Shown: positions 1 to 9,898, counted from the first letter of the stretch. The stretch is DNA of 64,000 bases from Candidatus Zixiibacteriota bacterium (GCA_024231855.1 JAAEQD010000366.1:1-64000); one strand, 5' to 3'. Program-made: numbers and translations. The notes: generated by a model from the sequence alone, not told the origin.

Positions 1-2
1 AT

Positions 3-920
3 GACGCATCAACCTGGTTTGATTTGGATAAAATATCCTATGGTCATTGTGCAAATGGGCGGTTATACTGTTCACCAAAATTTAAATCATCAAAGCATGA
101 TATTAATAGAAATTTCCGTCTGACGCATATGGAAGAAACCAAACAATGTACTTATCACAATCCTTTCCTTTCATTTCCGCCGGATTCTATGGCCGAATAC
201 GTTTACGATTCGATAGGTGATACAATTCTGGTTCTTATTGATGGTGAAAAAATAATCACGACGATAGAGAGTATTGGCTGGTTAGGGGCTGCATTGGATA
301 GCGGAATAAAGCTTCTGCTTGATCCGATCAACGAGACTTCGCCTCCAAAGTATTCGACTTTCATTGCTCTAAGTGATTCGTTGATACACTATCCGGGAAT
401 TGTAGAAAAATTCGAATTAATTGACGATCCTGATTTTGAAATAATATCCATGGCGGAATCATTACAGGTAATACACAAAGAAGCTTTTGTCAGATTTGAT
501 AGCTTGAGGTTTGATAAGAAAAAATCCGAGAGGGATGAAATTGGAAACGAAAAAACTATCGAATATCGCCTGAACATTCTCAACTCTCGCGGTTATCCCT
601 TCTTTGGATCCGTAAAAACAAGGTATTTTACGAAAATCAATCCAAAAGATACAATACTCTGTTACATATTCGCTTATCCAAGTGAAAACAAGTGCTGGCG
701 TTCCGCCTACAATCTGATTCGAACTGATACCATTTGGAAAGTTCGAACGCTGCTTGAACCCGGCGCAGGCAGTTTCGCAATGACTTTTAAGTGCGTTATT
801 GATTTAAACAATGATAACATAGTCGAGTATATAATCGCCGGCCCCGGCAGTATTGGTATCTATCGTTTTAATGGTTCGAAGTTCATTCCATTATGGAAAT
901 CGCCTTATTTTGGGACATAA
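3..920 (+). CDS. hypothetical protein with C-terminal FG-GAP-like motif, 5' partial
   Basis: The frame is open to the left edge of the window, so the true start is probably upstream; a TTG at 24 is the first usable start inside the window but no ribosome site supports it. I do not recognise the family. The C-terminus carries an acidic loop followed by a short beta segment (DLNNDNIVEYIIAG) resembling the calcium-binding loops of FG-GAP/VCBS repeats, which are common in secreted or surface proteins. A signal peptide cannot be judged because the N-terminus is missing. The gene converges on the next gene across a hairpin. Confidence 0.6.
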   Translation, partial: DASTWFDLDKISYGHCANGRLYCSPKFKSSKHDINRNFRLTHMEETKQCTYHNPFLSFPPDSMAEYVYDSIGDTILVLIDGEKIITTIESIGWLGAALDSGIKLLLDPINETSPPKYSTFIALSDSLIHYPGIVEKFELIDDPDFEIISMAESLQVIHKEAFVRFDSLRFDKKKSERDEIGNEKTIEYRLNILNSRGYPFFGSVKTRYFTKINPKDTILCYIFAYPSENKCWRSAYNLIRTDTIWKVRTLLEPGAGSFAMTFKCVIDLNNDNIVEYIIAGPGSIGIYRFNGSKFIPLWKSPYFGT

Positions 921-950
921 AAAACCGCCGTCCAAAAGGGCGGCGGTTTT
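921..950 (-). terminator. bidirectional hairpin terminator
   Basis: AAAACCGCCG (921-930) pairs perfectly with CGGCGGTTTT (941-950) around a 10-nt loop. It lies between convergent genes ending at 920 and 974. Read on the minus strand the stem runs into a T tract, so it best terminates the minus-strand gene, but it can serve both. Confidence 0.85.
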
Positions 951-973
951 GAAATCTATCTATTCAATTTATC

Positions 974-2842
974 TTAATACTGGCTGATCATCTTCTCCAG
1001 TTTGTCTTTATCGTATATGTTCATTTCCAGCATCCACTCTTTGAGCTTGGCTACACGAACCTTGGCCTCGGTGGGAAGGTTGAACGGACGGCCGCGGCCA
1101 TCAAGAATAACGCCTGTCACGCCGCCGGATACCATACCCTCCATCTTGTTGCCTTTGCCCTGACCGAGATCGAAGCCACGGGCCGGAGTGAACTCGGCTT
1201 TCGCCTTTTGCGGTTGATCATCATCTCCAAGGCCCAGTTCGATAAGTTTCAACTGGCCGAACTTGATCGTGCCCTGCTCGGTTTTGCCGCCGGGAAGTTC
1301 GATCTTGTAGCTCATCACCTCTTTGTCGGCTTTGCCTTCGCCAACCGGCGCCACGCATGTGCCCAGATGGATCAGGCAATCCTTTTCAAATACCTCGGTG
1401 GCGGCCTTCTGATGAAGAACCGAAAGCACGCCCAACTGGGGCATCATAAATATCGAGTCGACGGCCAGACGGGTTACGCCTTCAGGCAGGAAGGCATCGA
1501 TCATCATCAAGGCCGATTGCTGACGCCGTGGAGCGTGTGATAACACGCCGCCGGAACCCACCAGCATATTCAGGCTCATCATATTAACCAGTGACGCGCC
1601 GGAGGAAGTTTGCTCGAACGCGTCGGCAATAGTCCGCTGCTGCTGAACGCCTTTGAGCACCGTGGCGAATGATCTATGCTGGATAAATGCCAGCCTGAGC
1701 GCCTCTTTGGCAATTGCCTGCTCCAGGACCAGTTCCTCGAGCATCTGAGGAATTGTCGTCGGCCTGATCATTTTATTTTTAATCCGATTACGTAAATCAC
1801 GTTCATCCATATCGAAAGGTACCCAGCGCATTACGTTTGGCAGGGTTGCCTCGGCGAAAACATTCGACACCGAGTAGCTCATACCCAGATTGGCCGAGAC
1901 TGTCCGGTTGAATATCCCCTCGCCGCCTTCGGGCCGGAATACACTGAATATGTCAGTTGTCGCGCCGCCAATATCAACGCCGACGACTTCGATATTTTCC
2001 AAATCCGAGATAATCTTGATAATTAAGCCCACCGCGCCGGGGGTCGGCATAATCGGGGCATCAGTCCATGACATCAACTTGGAATAGCCGGGCGCCTGGG
2101 CCATAACATGCTCCATAAACAGATCATGGATTTTCTCACGGGCGGGAATCAGGTTTTCGCGTTCCAGAACAGGTCTCAGGTTATCGACAATATCGAGGGC
2201 GGTTTTATCGGCTAATGTATCTTTCACGGCCTCCCTGGCATCGGTATTACCGGCATAAATTACGGGTAAATTATAACCCGAACCCAATCGCGGTCTTGGA
2301 TCGGCAGCGCCGATAAGCTCGGCCAATTCGACTACGTGGGTAGTAGTGCCGCCATCGATGCCGCCAGACAGTAAAATCATATCCGGGCGCAGATGACGAA
2401 TTCTCTCGATCTGCTCATGGGGCAGGCGTTTATCGTTGGAGGCGATAACATCCATTACGATAGCCCCGGCAGTCATCGCCGCCCGCTCGGCAGATTCAGC
2501 GGTCATTGATCGGACAACGCCGGTTACCATCATCTGCAAACCACCGCCTGCCGATGACGTGGAGATATAAATATCAGTCCCTTCGTTGCCTTTCGCCGGC
2601 GACATTATTTTATTGTCTTTGTCAAGAAGTTTACGACCGGAAAGCTCTTCGACTTCACCGATAGCATTGAGAGCGCCCATAGTCACATCTTCAAAAGGGG
2701 CCTCAACAGTAGTGGGGGCTTCGCCGCGAACGATCAGGCGGAATTCGCCATCACGATACTCAATCAGAATAGCCTTGGTCGTAGTTGAGCCACAATCTGT
2801 GGCTACGATTACTTTTATATCTTCAGGTTTAAGATTTTTCAT
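974..2842 (-). CDS. glmL: GlmL/MutL-family glutamate mutase accessory ATPase
   Basis: This 622-aa protein belongs to the MutL/GlmL family of actin-fold (ASKHA) ATPases associated with adenosylcobalamin-dependent glutamate mutase and related carbon-skeleton mutases; it is unrelated to the mismatch-repair MutL. Two phosphate-binding motifs are visible: DCGSTTTKA at residues 16-24 and VDIGGATTDIF near residue 290. Length and layout fit a complete family member. The expected job is reactivation or chaperoning of a B12 mutase. No mutase subunit (glmS/glmE) is next to it here, so its partner is elsewhere or it acts in another pathway. Its start overlaps nothing, and upstream lies a roughly 650-bp sparse region. 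Confidence 0.85.
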   Translation of the reverse strand: MKNLKPEDIKVIVATDCGSTTTKAILIEYRDGEFRLIVRGEAPTTVEAPFEDVTMGALNAIGEVEELSGRKLLDKDNKIMSPAKGNEGTDIYISTSSAGGGLQMMVTGVVRSMTAESAERAAMTAGAIVMDVIASNDKRLPHEQIERIRHLRPDMILLSGGIDGGTTTHVVELAELIGAADPRPRLGSGYNLPVIYAGNTDAREAVKDTLADKTALDIVDNLRPVLERENLIPAREKIHDLFMEHVMAQAPGYSKLMSWTDAPIMPTPGAVGLIIKIISDLENIEVVGVDIGGATTDIFSVFRPEGGEGIFNRTVSANLGMSYSVSNVFAEATLPNVMRWVPFDMDERDLRNRIKNKMIRPTTIPQMLEELVLEQAIAKEALRLAFIQHRSFATVLKGVQQQRTIADAFEQTSSGASLVNMMSLNMLVGSGGVLSHAPRRQQSALMMIDAFLPEGVTRLAVDSIFMMPQLGVLSVLHQKAATEVFEKDCLIHLGTCVAPVGEGKADKEVMSYKIELPGGKTEQGTIKFGQLKLIELGLGDDDQPQKAKAEFTPARGFDLGQGKGNKMEGMVSGGVTGVILDGRGRPFNLPTEAKVRVAKLKEWMLEMNIYDKDKLEKMISQY

Positions 2843-3096
2843 TATCGCACCTTATTGTTAAGTCCATGGTCTAACACAATTTCATAATATCATAAAATGA
2901 TTATTCAATGTCAAATAATTTCAAGAGATAATATGGGTTTTATTGATGAGCATTTGCCTTAATTTGCATCGCAAAAACCCGTTATTGGCTATAAATTTCC
3001 ACTATTATATCCAATTATATCAAAATAATAATAAAATCCTCGATATTTCCGATAATTATTGTAGAATATCAACCGGATACGGAAGGGGATAGCTTT

Positions 3097-3276
3097 TTGA
3101 AGATTCAGCAATTAATTATCTGTGTTTTTATCGCGATGTTGGGGATCGCAATGATTATTCATTCTTTGGGGGATTGGAATGTCATTGCGATTATCTCGGA
3201 TATTGTGGGGCTCATTTTAATCGTTATCGGAGTTTTTAGCGTTTTGCTCTTCTTTCGTAAACGAAATTCAAAATAG
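3097..3276 (+). CDS. small two-helix membrane protein
   Basis: A 59-aa ORF starts at TTG 3097 behind a purine-rich GGAAGGGGA about 8 nt upstream. The protein is almost entirely hydrophobic with two predicted membrane spans (residues about 4-22 and 30-52) separated by a short turn, and ends in a basic tail (FFRKRNSK). No homologue is recognised. It is the only coding candidate in the 2843-3498 gap; the rest of that gap is AT-rich with nothing else I can support. Confidence 0.5.
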   Translation: MKIQQLIICVFIAMLGIAMIIHSLGDWNVIAIISDIVGLILIVIGVFSVLLFFRKRNSK

Positions 3277-3498
3277 GGCTGAAAGTTAACATTCCCGGCT
3301 ATTGATTATCTATTCAGCATTTAAGAGTTTTTGAATTTTTATTGATTATCACTACCACGTTTTTTATTATATCTATATAAAATAATGAATTAGCATCGAT
3401 CTAGATTATATCTGGCTTGCGGTTAGGGATAGATTCCCCGGTTCGAATGCTGGAAGTATTGTAGGGATTTAAAAATTCCAGCGGAAAGAGTTATCAAT

Positions 3499-4842
3499 AT
3501 GACTAAATTGATCGAGAAAAAACAGCAATATAGACGAGATATAATGAAGATAATCTGGCAGGCAATTGATTCGGTAAATCCTGAGAACGCCGTCGGCAAA
3601 TATTTTAAATTGAAATATGAAAACCTTCATGTCGGAGACCGCGTCATAGATCTAAGCAATATAAATGATATTTACGTTATTGGCGCCGGAAAGGCATCCC
3701 CCCTAATGGCCAAGGTCAGCGAGGATATCCTGATGAAACGGCTGACGGGAGGACAAATCTGTACCAAATACGGGCATGGCACTCCTCTTCATAATTTGAC
3801 TATAATGGAAGCAGGGCACCCCGTACCGGATAAAAACAGTAAATTATGTGCCCAGCGGGCTTTAAACCTGGCGAATTCATGCGAAGAGAATGATCTGCTG
3901 ATCTGTTTGCTCTCAGGTGGGGCTTCAGCCATCTGGACGGCTCCATGTCCACCTATCACCCTAGATGAGAAAATTCAAACAACGGAAGTATTACTTGCTT
4001 GCGGCGCTGATATTCATGAGATAAACACAGTGCGAAAGCATATATCGAATATTAAAGGCGGGTATCTAGCCCAGGCAGCCCATCCGGCAACCGTAGTAAC
4101 CCTGGCTATATCCGATGTTGTGGGCGATAATTTCGCCTCAATCGGTTCCGGGCCGACGGTTGGAGACCCATCGACATTTAAAGAAGCGCTTGATGTTATA
4201 AATAAATACGATCTGGCGGAAAAACTTCCGCGATCCGTTTTGGATCGTATCCTGGATGGCTATGGAAAGCAAATCAATGAAACACCCAAGCCAAGCAATG
4301 AGGCGTTTATAAAAAATACGGAAGTTATTATAGGCTCAAACATTCAGGCACTTGACGCGGCCCAAAATACCGCCCGCTATCTGGGCTATAGAGTTAATAT
4401 CTACTCATCTCGCTTAACCGGTGAAGCCAGGGAAATCGGCCCTAAAATGATAGAAAAAGCAAAAAAAATGTCAAAATCGATCAGGCCGGGTGAAAAACCG
4501 ATAGTACTGCTGAGCGGCGGGGAAACCACTGTCACATTACAGGGAAATGGCAAAGGCGGTCGTAACCAGGAGATGGCCCTGGCCGCCGCAATAGCGATGG
4601 AAGGGCATGATAACATGATGTTTGCCTCAATCGGGACTGACGGTACCGATGGTCCGACCGATGCCGCCGGGGCATTCGCCGATGGTACTACTGTTGGGGC
4701 CGGCAAAGATAGTGGTATGGAAGCGGAAAACTATCTTAAGGATAATAACAGCTATGAATATTTCGATAATATCCAGGGATTAATTAGAACCGGGCCAACC
4801 GGAACAAATGTAATGGATATTCAGGTTCTGATTATCGGATAG
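3499..4842 (+). CDS. glycerate 2-kinase (MOFRL family)
   Basis: The 447-aa protein has the two-domain layout of class II glycerate kinases (DUF4147 followed by MOFRL), which phosphorylate D-glycerate at C2 using ATP. Visible signatures are VIGAGKAS near residue 64, the LLSGGASAIW loop near 137, and the C-terminal GGETTVT and GKGGRNQE motifs (about 339-358), then TGPTGTNVMD at the end. The next gene begins 23 bp downstream behind AAGGAGGG, suggesting an operon with two glycosyltransferases and a phosphatase that would use glycerate or phosphoglycerate. The kinase may recycle glycerate released from glucosylglycerate-type solutes; that link is inferred from context. Confidence 0.88.
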   Translation: MTKLIEKKQQYRRDIMKIIWQAIDSVNPENAVGKYFKLKYENLHVGDRVIDLSNINDIYVIGAGKASPLMAKVSEDILMKRLTGGQICTKYGHGTPLHNLTIMEAGHPVPDKNSKLCAQRALNLANSCEENDLLICLLSGGASAIWTAPCPPITLDEKIQTTEVLLACGADIHEINTVRKHISNIKGGYLAQAAHPATVVTLAISDVVGDNFASIGSGPTVGDPSTFKEALDVINKYDLAEKLPRSVLDRILDGYGKQINETPKPSNEAFIKNTEVIIGSNIQALDAAQNTARYLGYRVNIYSSRLTGEAREIGPKMIEKAKKMSKSIRPGEKPIVLLSGGETTVTLQGNGKGGRNQEMALAAAIAMEGHDNMMFASIGTDGTDGPTDAAGAFADGTTVGAGKDSGMEAENYLKDNNSYEYFDNIQGLIRTGPTGTNVMDIQVLIIG

Positions 4843-4865
4843 CGTTATATTTTAAGGAGGGCTTC

Positions 4866-6077
4866 ATGAGTGATTTTTTCCAAAGTGGTGTTGTGGCTAC
4901 TTTCCACAGGCTGAAGAAATATGATTTGAGTGAATTTGAGGCCGATTTGGCGGAATTTGGCGCCAATAAAGGCATAACCCTGGTTCTACCGTCGCTATAT
5001 TCGGAAATCCACGGACCCGGTCTTAAGGGGATAGTTGAAGAACTTAAACAAGTTAACTACCTGCGCGAAATAGTATTAACCCTGGGCCCGGCTGACAAGA
5101 AGCAATTTAACGAGGTCAAGCAGTTCTTCTCACAGCTACCGCAAAAAGTCTCTATACTCTGGAACAACGGTCCGCGGTTTCAGGCGATCTACGATGATTT
5201 TGCCAAGTACGATCTTGATGCCGGTCCCGACGGTAAAGGCAGAAGCACCTGGATGGCATACGGCTATATCCTGGCCCAAAAGGACAGCCGCGTGATTGCC
5301 CTTCACGATTGCGATATAATCACCTACTCGCGCGATATGCTCGGCTGGCTGATTTATCCGGTGGCTTCAACTAAACTCGACTACGAATTTTGCAAAGGGT
5401 ACTACAGTCGGATTACTTCCAAAATGCATGGCCGGGTAACCCGTTTATTTGTTACTCCCCTGGTTAGGGCCCTGATGAAAGTTTGCGGTAATATGGATAT
5501 CCTTAATTATTTCAACAGCTTCCGATATATTTTGGCAGGTGAATTCTCCATGACCACCGAACTGGCCCGAATTAATCGTATCCCGGCTGATTGGGGACTG
5601 GAGGTTGGGGTTTTGGCCGAGATATACCGCAATTGTTCGCTTCCGAGAATCTGCCAGGTCGAACTTTGTGACAATTATGAGCATAAACATCAGGAGCTTT
5701 CTGCCGAAGATAAAAGCAAGGGATTAAATAAGATGGCTATTGATATTGCCAAATCTGTTTTTAGGACTCTGGCCAGCGAAGGCGTAATTTATAACGATGG
5801 ATTTTTTACTACTCTCAGGATAGCCTATCAGCGGGAAGCGGAGGATTTAATAACGAAGTTTCGCGGCGACGCAACGATTAACGGCTTAGATTACGACAAG
5901 CATGAAGAAGAAGTAGCTATCGGCGTATTCTCCAAGGCCATTATGACCGCCGCTGAAACTATTCTCGATGACCCACTCGGGCCGCCCATGATTCCGAACT
6001 GGACACGGGTTTTTTCGGCTATACCGGATATTGAATATCAATTATCAGACGCTGTACAACTGGATAATCAGGACTAG
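4866..6077 (+). CDS. gpgS: glucosyl-3-phosphoglycerate synthase-like glycosyltransferase
   Basis: This 403-aa GT-A fold enzyme resembles the GT81 glucosyl-3-phosphoglycerate synthases that transfer glucose from an NDP-glucose to 3-phosphoglycerate, the first step of glucosylglycerate synthesis. The metal-binding acidic motif is HDCDI near residue 147, preceded by GKGRSTWMAYGYILA, a typical donor-binding stretch of this family. It has a strong ribosome site (AAGGAGGG) and sits in a tight operon after glycerate kinase and 8 bp before a second glycosyltransferase. A cytosolic enzyme is expected. The exact sugar donor and acceptor cannot be read from sequence. Confidence 0.75.
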   Translation: MSDFFQSGVVATFHRLKKYDLSEFEADLAEFGANKGITLVLPSLYSEIHGPGLKGIVEELKQVNYLREIVLTLGPADKKQFNEVKQFFSQLPQKVSILWNNGPRFQAIYDDFAKYDLDAGPDGKGRSTWMAYGYILAQKDSRVIALHDCDIITYSRDMLGWLIYPVASTKLDYEFCKGYYSRITSKMHGRVTRLFVTPLVRALMKVCGNMDILNYFNSFRYILAGEFSMTTELARINRIPADWGLEVGVLAEIYRNCSLPRICQVELCDNYEHKHQELSAEDKSKGLNKMAIDIAKSVFRTLASEGVIYNDGFFTTLRIAYQREAEDLITKFRGDATINGLDYDKHEEEVAIGVFSKAIMTAAETILDDPLGPPMIPNWTRVFSAIPDIEYQLSDAVQLDNQD

Positions 6078-6085
6078 GAAATAAC

Positions 6086-7363
6086 ATGAAATACTATACT
6101 TCACTGAGGCCGTACGTCGCCAAGCGAATCGAGCTGATCGAGAAAGCCGATGTATTAATCGGGATCCCCAGCTACAACAACATGGAGACTATCGCGCATG
6201 TGATAGAATCAGTCTCCAGCGGTTTGCATGAGCATTATAAGGATTTACGACCCGTGATAATGATTGCCGACGGCGGGTCAACCGATGATACGCGCGATGT
6301 AGCGGATGTAACCCCGACTCAGCCCTGGCAGGAAAAATTGGTCACTATCTATCGTGGGCCGGCGGGCAAGGGTACCGCCTTTCGATCAATTTTTGAGACC
6401 GCCGACAGATTATCGGTGAAGGCATGTATGGTAGTCGACTCGGATCTTAGAAGTATCACCAGCGATTGGGTGAAATCTCTGCTCGAGCCGGTAATCAATC
6501 ACGATTACGATTTTGTAGCCCCGATTTATTGCCGTCATAAATACGATGGCACTATTACCAATAACGTCGTTTATTATTTATCAAGAGCCCTATACGGGAA
6601 GCGCATTCGTCAGCCTATCGGCGGCGATTTCGCTTTTTCCAAGGATTGCGCCAAATTTTATATGGAACAGGATGTTTGGGAAACCGATGTCGCCAAATTC
6701 GGAGTCGATATCTGGATGACCACCAGCGCTATTGTCAACAATTTCAAGACCTGTCAGTCGCATTTAGGGGTAAAGATACATGACGCCAAGGATCCGGCGG
6801 TTCATCTGGCCCCGATGTACCGTCAGGTTGTAACTACGCTTTTCGTATTGATGGAACAGTATTATGATTATTGGCATAAAATCGAGGGATCGGAACCGAC
6901 AGCAATATTCGGAGAAGATCCGGGAACCGAACCGGAACCGATATCGGTCGATATGAAGCTTCTGGCCAGAAAATTTAAATTCGGTTTCAAGTATTTCGGA
7001 GTGCTCTGGAAAAAAATATTTTCCGAGGACGTATATAATGAGATCCAGGAAGCCGCCAAAAAACCGGCCGACAAACTTACGCTGGCTAACGAAACCTGGG
7101 CTCAGATACTATTCGAGATCGCCTCGACTTTCCATCACTGGCAACACAATAAATATAAGCTGGTCGAGCTATCCACGCCGCTTTATTACGCGCGAATTGC
7201 CTCATTTATCAATAAGACTAAAAACCTAAATACCATGGAAGCTGAAAAGCTGGTTGAGGAAAACGCCCTTGTTTATGAAAATCTCAAACCCAGGTTGCTG
7301 GAATTATGGAAGAAGCCGCTTGATAACGGCTCTGATCCCAATATTGATTTTGATGAAGTATAA
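6086..7363 (+). CDS. second GT-A glycosyltransferase of the solute operon
   Basis: The 425-aa protein starts with a classic GT-A nucleotide-binding region (LIGIPSYNNMETIAHVIESV, then ADGGSTDDTRDV near 61) and has the acidic VDSDLRS motif near residue 116. The C-terminal 150 residues are helical and not assignable. It lies 8 bp behind the gpgS-like gene and 15 bp ahead of a phosphoglycoside phosphatase. In organisms making disaccharide solutes such as mannosylglucosylglycerate or glucosylglucosylglycerate, a second glycosyltransferase extends glucosyl-3-phosphoglycerate before dephosphorylation; this gene is placed to do that, which is inference. An alternative is a direct glucosylglycerate synthase. 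Confidence 0.65.
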   Translation: MKYYTSLRPYVAKRIELIEKADVLIGIPSYNNMETIAHVIESVSSGLHEHYKDLRPVIMIADGGSTDDTRDVADVTPTQPWQEKLVTIYRGPAGKGTAFRSIFETADRLSVKACMVVDSDLRSITSDWVKSLLEPVINHDYDFVAPIYCRHKYDGTITNNVVYYLSRALYGKRIRQPIGGDFAFSKDCAKFYMEQDVWETDVAKFGVDIWMTTSAIVNNFKTCQSHLGVKIHDAKDPAVHLAPMYRQVVTTLFVLMEQYYDYWHKIEGSEPTAIFGEDPGTEPEPISVDMKLLARKFKFGFKYFGVLWKKIFSEDVYNEIQEAAKKPADKLTLANETWAQILFEIASTFHHWQHNKYKLVELSTPLYYARIASFINKTKNLNTMEAEKLVEENALVYENLKPRLLELWKKPLDNGSDPNIDFDEV

Positions 7364-7378
7364 ACAGTTCGTATAATA

Positions 7379-8185
7379 ATGATTAGTAATCTGGTAATTT
7401 TTACGGACCTTGACGGTACCCTTCTGGATAATAAAACATATGAACCCGGTCCCGCGTTAAATACGTTAAAATTTTGCGGCGATAACAATATACCGGTAAT
7501 ATTCGTAACCGCCAAAACCAGAGCCGAGATCGAACCGATAAGGCATGAGCTGAACAACGACTCGCCTTTTATATCCGAAAATGGCGGCGGGCTTTATCTG
7601 CCCGTCGATGGTTTTAAGCGACCTGAGAATTTCGAGAAATCCGGAGATTACTGGTGCCGCCTTTCGAAGATATTGATTGGTGATATCCGACCGGCTCTGG
7701 ACCATGCCGCCGAAAAGGCTGAAGTCAAAGTTCAGGGATTTGGACGGATGACTACCGCCGAGATCGCCGATCTGACCGGCCTTGATATCGATCGGGCGAA
7801 ATTGGCCGGGGCCAGGGAATTCGACGAGCCATTCGTAATTATCGATGAAACAGAAGAAAAACTCGAAGCTATACGAAACGAAATTATTAGAGCCGGCTAT
7901 CGGTACGATTCGGGGGGCTATCTTCATCACATTATGGGAGATTTCAACAAAGGCGAAACGGTCAATGTGCTGATTACAATATACAAACGGATCAAACCGA
8001 CTATGAAGTTCATCGGCCTGGGAGACGCTTATAATGACTTGCCGATGCTTAAGCTGGTCGATTATCCATTCCTGGTCAGGCGACCGGACGGCACGGCCGA
8101 TTCGCGAGTGGATTTCGAGGGTTTAACGATCACCGATGGAATCGGCCCGCTGGGTTTCGTTGAGGCGGTAGAGTCGGCCCTGTAG
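7379..8185 (+). CDS. HAD-IIB phosphatase, mannosyl/glucosyl-3-phosphoglycerate phosphatase family
   Basis: The 268-aa protein has the HAD nucleophile motif TDLDGTLLD with D10 and D12, and the C-terminal metal motif GLGDAYNDLPML near residue 213, with the HAD-IIB cap between. This matches the MPGP family, which removes the phosphate from mannosyl- or glucosyl-3-phosphoglycerate (or the corresponding disaccharide phosphate). It ends the operon with glycerate kinase and two glycosyltransferases. Together these supply acceptor handling, one or two sugar transfers and dephosphorylation, a full compatible-solute pathway. Confidence 0.82.
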   Translation: MISNLVIFTDLDGTLLDNKTYEPGPALNTLKFCGDNNIPVIFVTAKTRAEIEPIRHELNNDSPFISENGGGLYLPVDGFKRPENFEKSGDYWCRLSKILIGDIRPALDHAAEKAEVKVQGFGRMTTAEIADLTGLDIDRAKLAGAREFDEPFVIIDETEEKLEAIRNEIIRAGYRYDSGGYLHHIMGDFNKGETVNVLITIYKRIKPTMKFIGLGDAYNDLPMLKLVDYPFLVRRPDGTADSRVDFEGLTITDGIGPLGFVEAVESAL

Positions 8186-8346
8186 CCTAAATTATCTAAT
8201 TTGACAACTGCCAAATCCAGGCTTAAATCAGATATTTAAACATTTTGACTAATCCGCCATATCATTGAACCGGGATTATTCTATTTACTAATGCCTATCA
8301 AAAATATATACTTACCGCACTGATTGATATTAAAAAGGAGAAAAAT

Positions 8347-9864
8347 ATGTCCGAAAAAGCCCAAAAGGCGTTAAACGAACTGACTGACCAGATCAAGCAG
8401 GTTAGCACACTATATTCATGTATGTCTCTTCTGGGTTGGGATGAGCGTACTTATATGCCCCGGAAAGGCGCCCCTAATAGAGCTGAGCAGCAATCGATGC
8501 TGGCCGGTATGGCCCATGAGAAATTCACTTCGAAGGAAATCGGCGATCTCATAAGCGAGGTCGAGGCCAGCGATCTTGTCAAGGATCCCCTGTCGGCTGA
8601 CGCGGTTAATGTCAGGGAAATTCGCCGGGTATATGATAAACAGGTAAAAAAACCGAAATCGCTGGTAGAGGAAATCTCCAAAACCACCACGCTTTCCGAA
8701 CAAGCCTGGGTCGAAGCCCGGAAGAAATCGGATTTTCCCGGATTCTCCCCCTGGCTGGCAAAAATGATCGATTTAAAGAACGAGGAAGCGGAATCAGTCG
8801 GTTATGAAAAAGAGCCGTATGACGCCCTTCTGGATGATTATGAGCCGGGCGAGACCGCCGAAAATATTACCAAGGTGTTCGCCGACCTCCGCGGCGACCT
8901 GGTGCCCTTGGTCGAAGCTGTTGCTAATGCCCCGAAGAAACCCGATGTTTCGATTCTCGAACGCGAATACGATGTCGATCGTCAAGCCATTCTGGGCAAA
9001 GCCGCCTCGGCCGCCATCGGTTTCGACTATGATAGCGGTCGTCTGGATATCACCACTCATCCGTTCTGCACCACTATCGGCTCCGGTGATGTTCGTATAA
9101 CCACGCGCTACAACCGCGACCATTTTGCCCAGGCGTTTTTCGGTATAATGCACGAAACCGGCCATGGCCTCTATGAACAGGGACTCGATCCCCAATATAG
9201 CGGCCTGCCGATGGGCGATTCGATATCGCTGGGTATACATGAATCTCAATCCCGGATGTGGGAGAATATCGTCGGCCGGTCGAAACCGTTCTGGAAATAT
9301 TTTTTCCCCCGCGCCAGGCAGGTTTTCTGGGAAGCGCTTAGCGATGTGAAACTGGATGATTTCTATTTCGCGATAAATGACGTCCGGCCATCGCTTATTC
9401 GGGTGGAAGCTGATGAAGCTACCTATAATTTGCATATCCTGCTCAGGTTCGAAATCGAACATGCTATATTCAACAAGGAATTGAAAACCGATGATATTCC
9501 CGGTATCTGGAATGAAAAATTCCAGAAATATTTTGGAATCACTCCGCCGAACGACGCCCAGGGTTGCCTTCAGGATGTCCACTGGGGCGCCGGTTTGATA
9601 GGTTATTTTCCCACCTATACGCTAGGCAATCTCTATTCGGCTCAGTTTTACGCCAAGGCCGAGGAGGAATTGGGCAATCTCGATGAGGAGTTCTCACGGG
9701 GTCATTTTGACTCACTGCTTGGCTGGCTCAGGGATAAAATCCACAAGCATGGCCAGCGTTATCGGGCCGAGGATCTGGTTAAGCAGGTTACCGGGAAACC
9801 GCTCAGCCACGAATATCTGTTGAAATATCTCAAGGACAAATACGCGCCCATATACGGCATTTAG
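8347..9864 (+). CDS. carboxypeptidase Taq-type metallopeptidase (M32)
   Basis: This 505-aa protein is a complete M32 metallocarboxypeptidase, the usual length for the family. The zinc motif HETGH lies at about residues 269-273, followed by GIHESQSRMWE near 297-307, which supplies the third zinc ligand and the family signature. It should release C-terminal amino acids from peptides in the cytosol. An AAAAGGAG ribosome site precedes the ATG. It appears to be monocistronic, with about 160 bp of AT-rich spacer upstream and a hairpin downstream. Confidence 0.92.
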   Translation: MSEKAQKALNELTDQIKQVSTLYSCMSLLGWDERTYMPRKGAPNRAEQQSMLAGMAHEKFTSKEIGDLISEVEASDLVKDPLSADAVNVREIRRVYDKQVKKPKSLVEEISKTTTLSEQAWVEARKKSDFPGFSPWLAKMIDLKNEEAESVGYEKEPYDALLDDYEPGETAENITKVFADLRGDLVPLVEAVANAPKKPDVSILEREYDVDRQAILGKAASAAIGFDYDSGRLDITTHPFCTTIGSGDVRITTRYNRDHFAQAFFGIMHETGHGLYEQGLDPQYSGLPMGDSISLGIHESQSRMWENIVGRSKPFWKYFFPRARQVFWEALSDVKLDDFYFAINDVRPSLIRVEADEATYNLHILLRFEIEHAIFNKELKTDDIPGIWNEKFQKYFGITPPNDAQGCLQDVHWGAGLIGYFPTYTLGNLYSAQFYAKAEEELGNLDEEFSRGHFDSLLGWLRDKIHKHGQRYRAEDLVKQVTGKPLSHEYLLKYLKDKYAPIYGI

Positions 9865-9898
9865 AGTAATCAACAGGGGTTTCCGCTGGAAGAATACG

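Noticed and set aside
3410-3460. Sequence with GGTTCGAAT resembling a tRNA T arm
   Set aside because: No matching acceptor, D or anticodon arms could be found around it.
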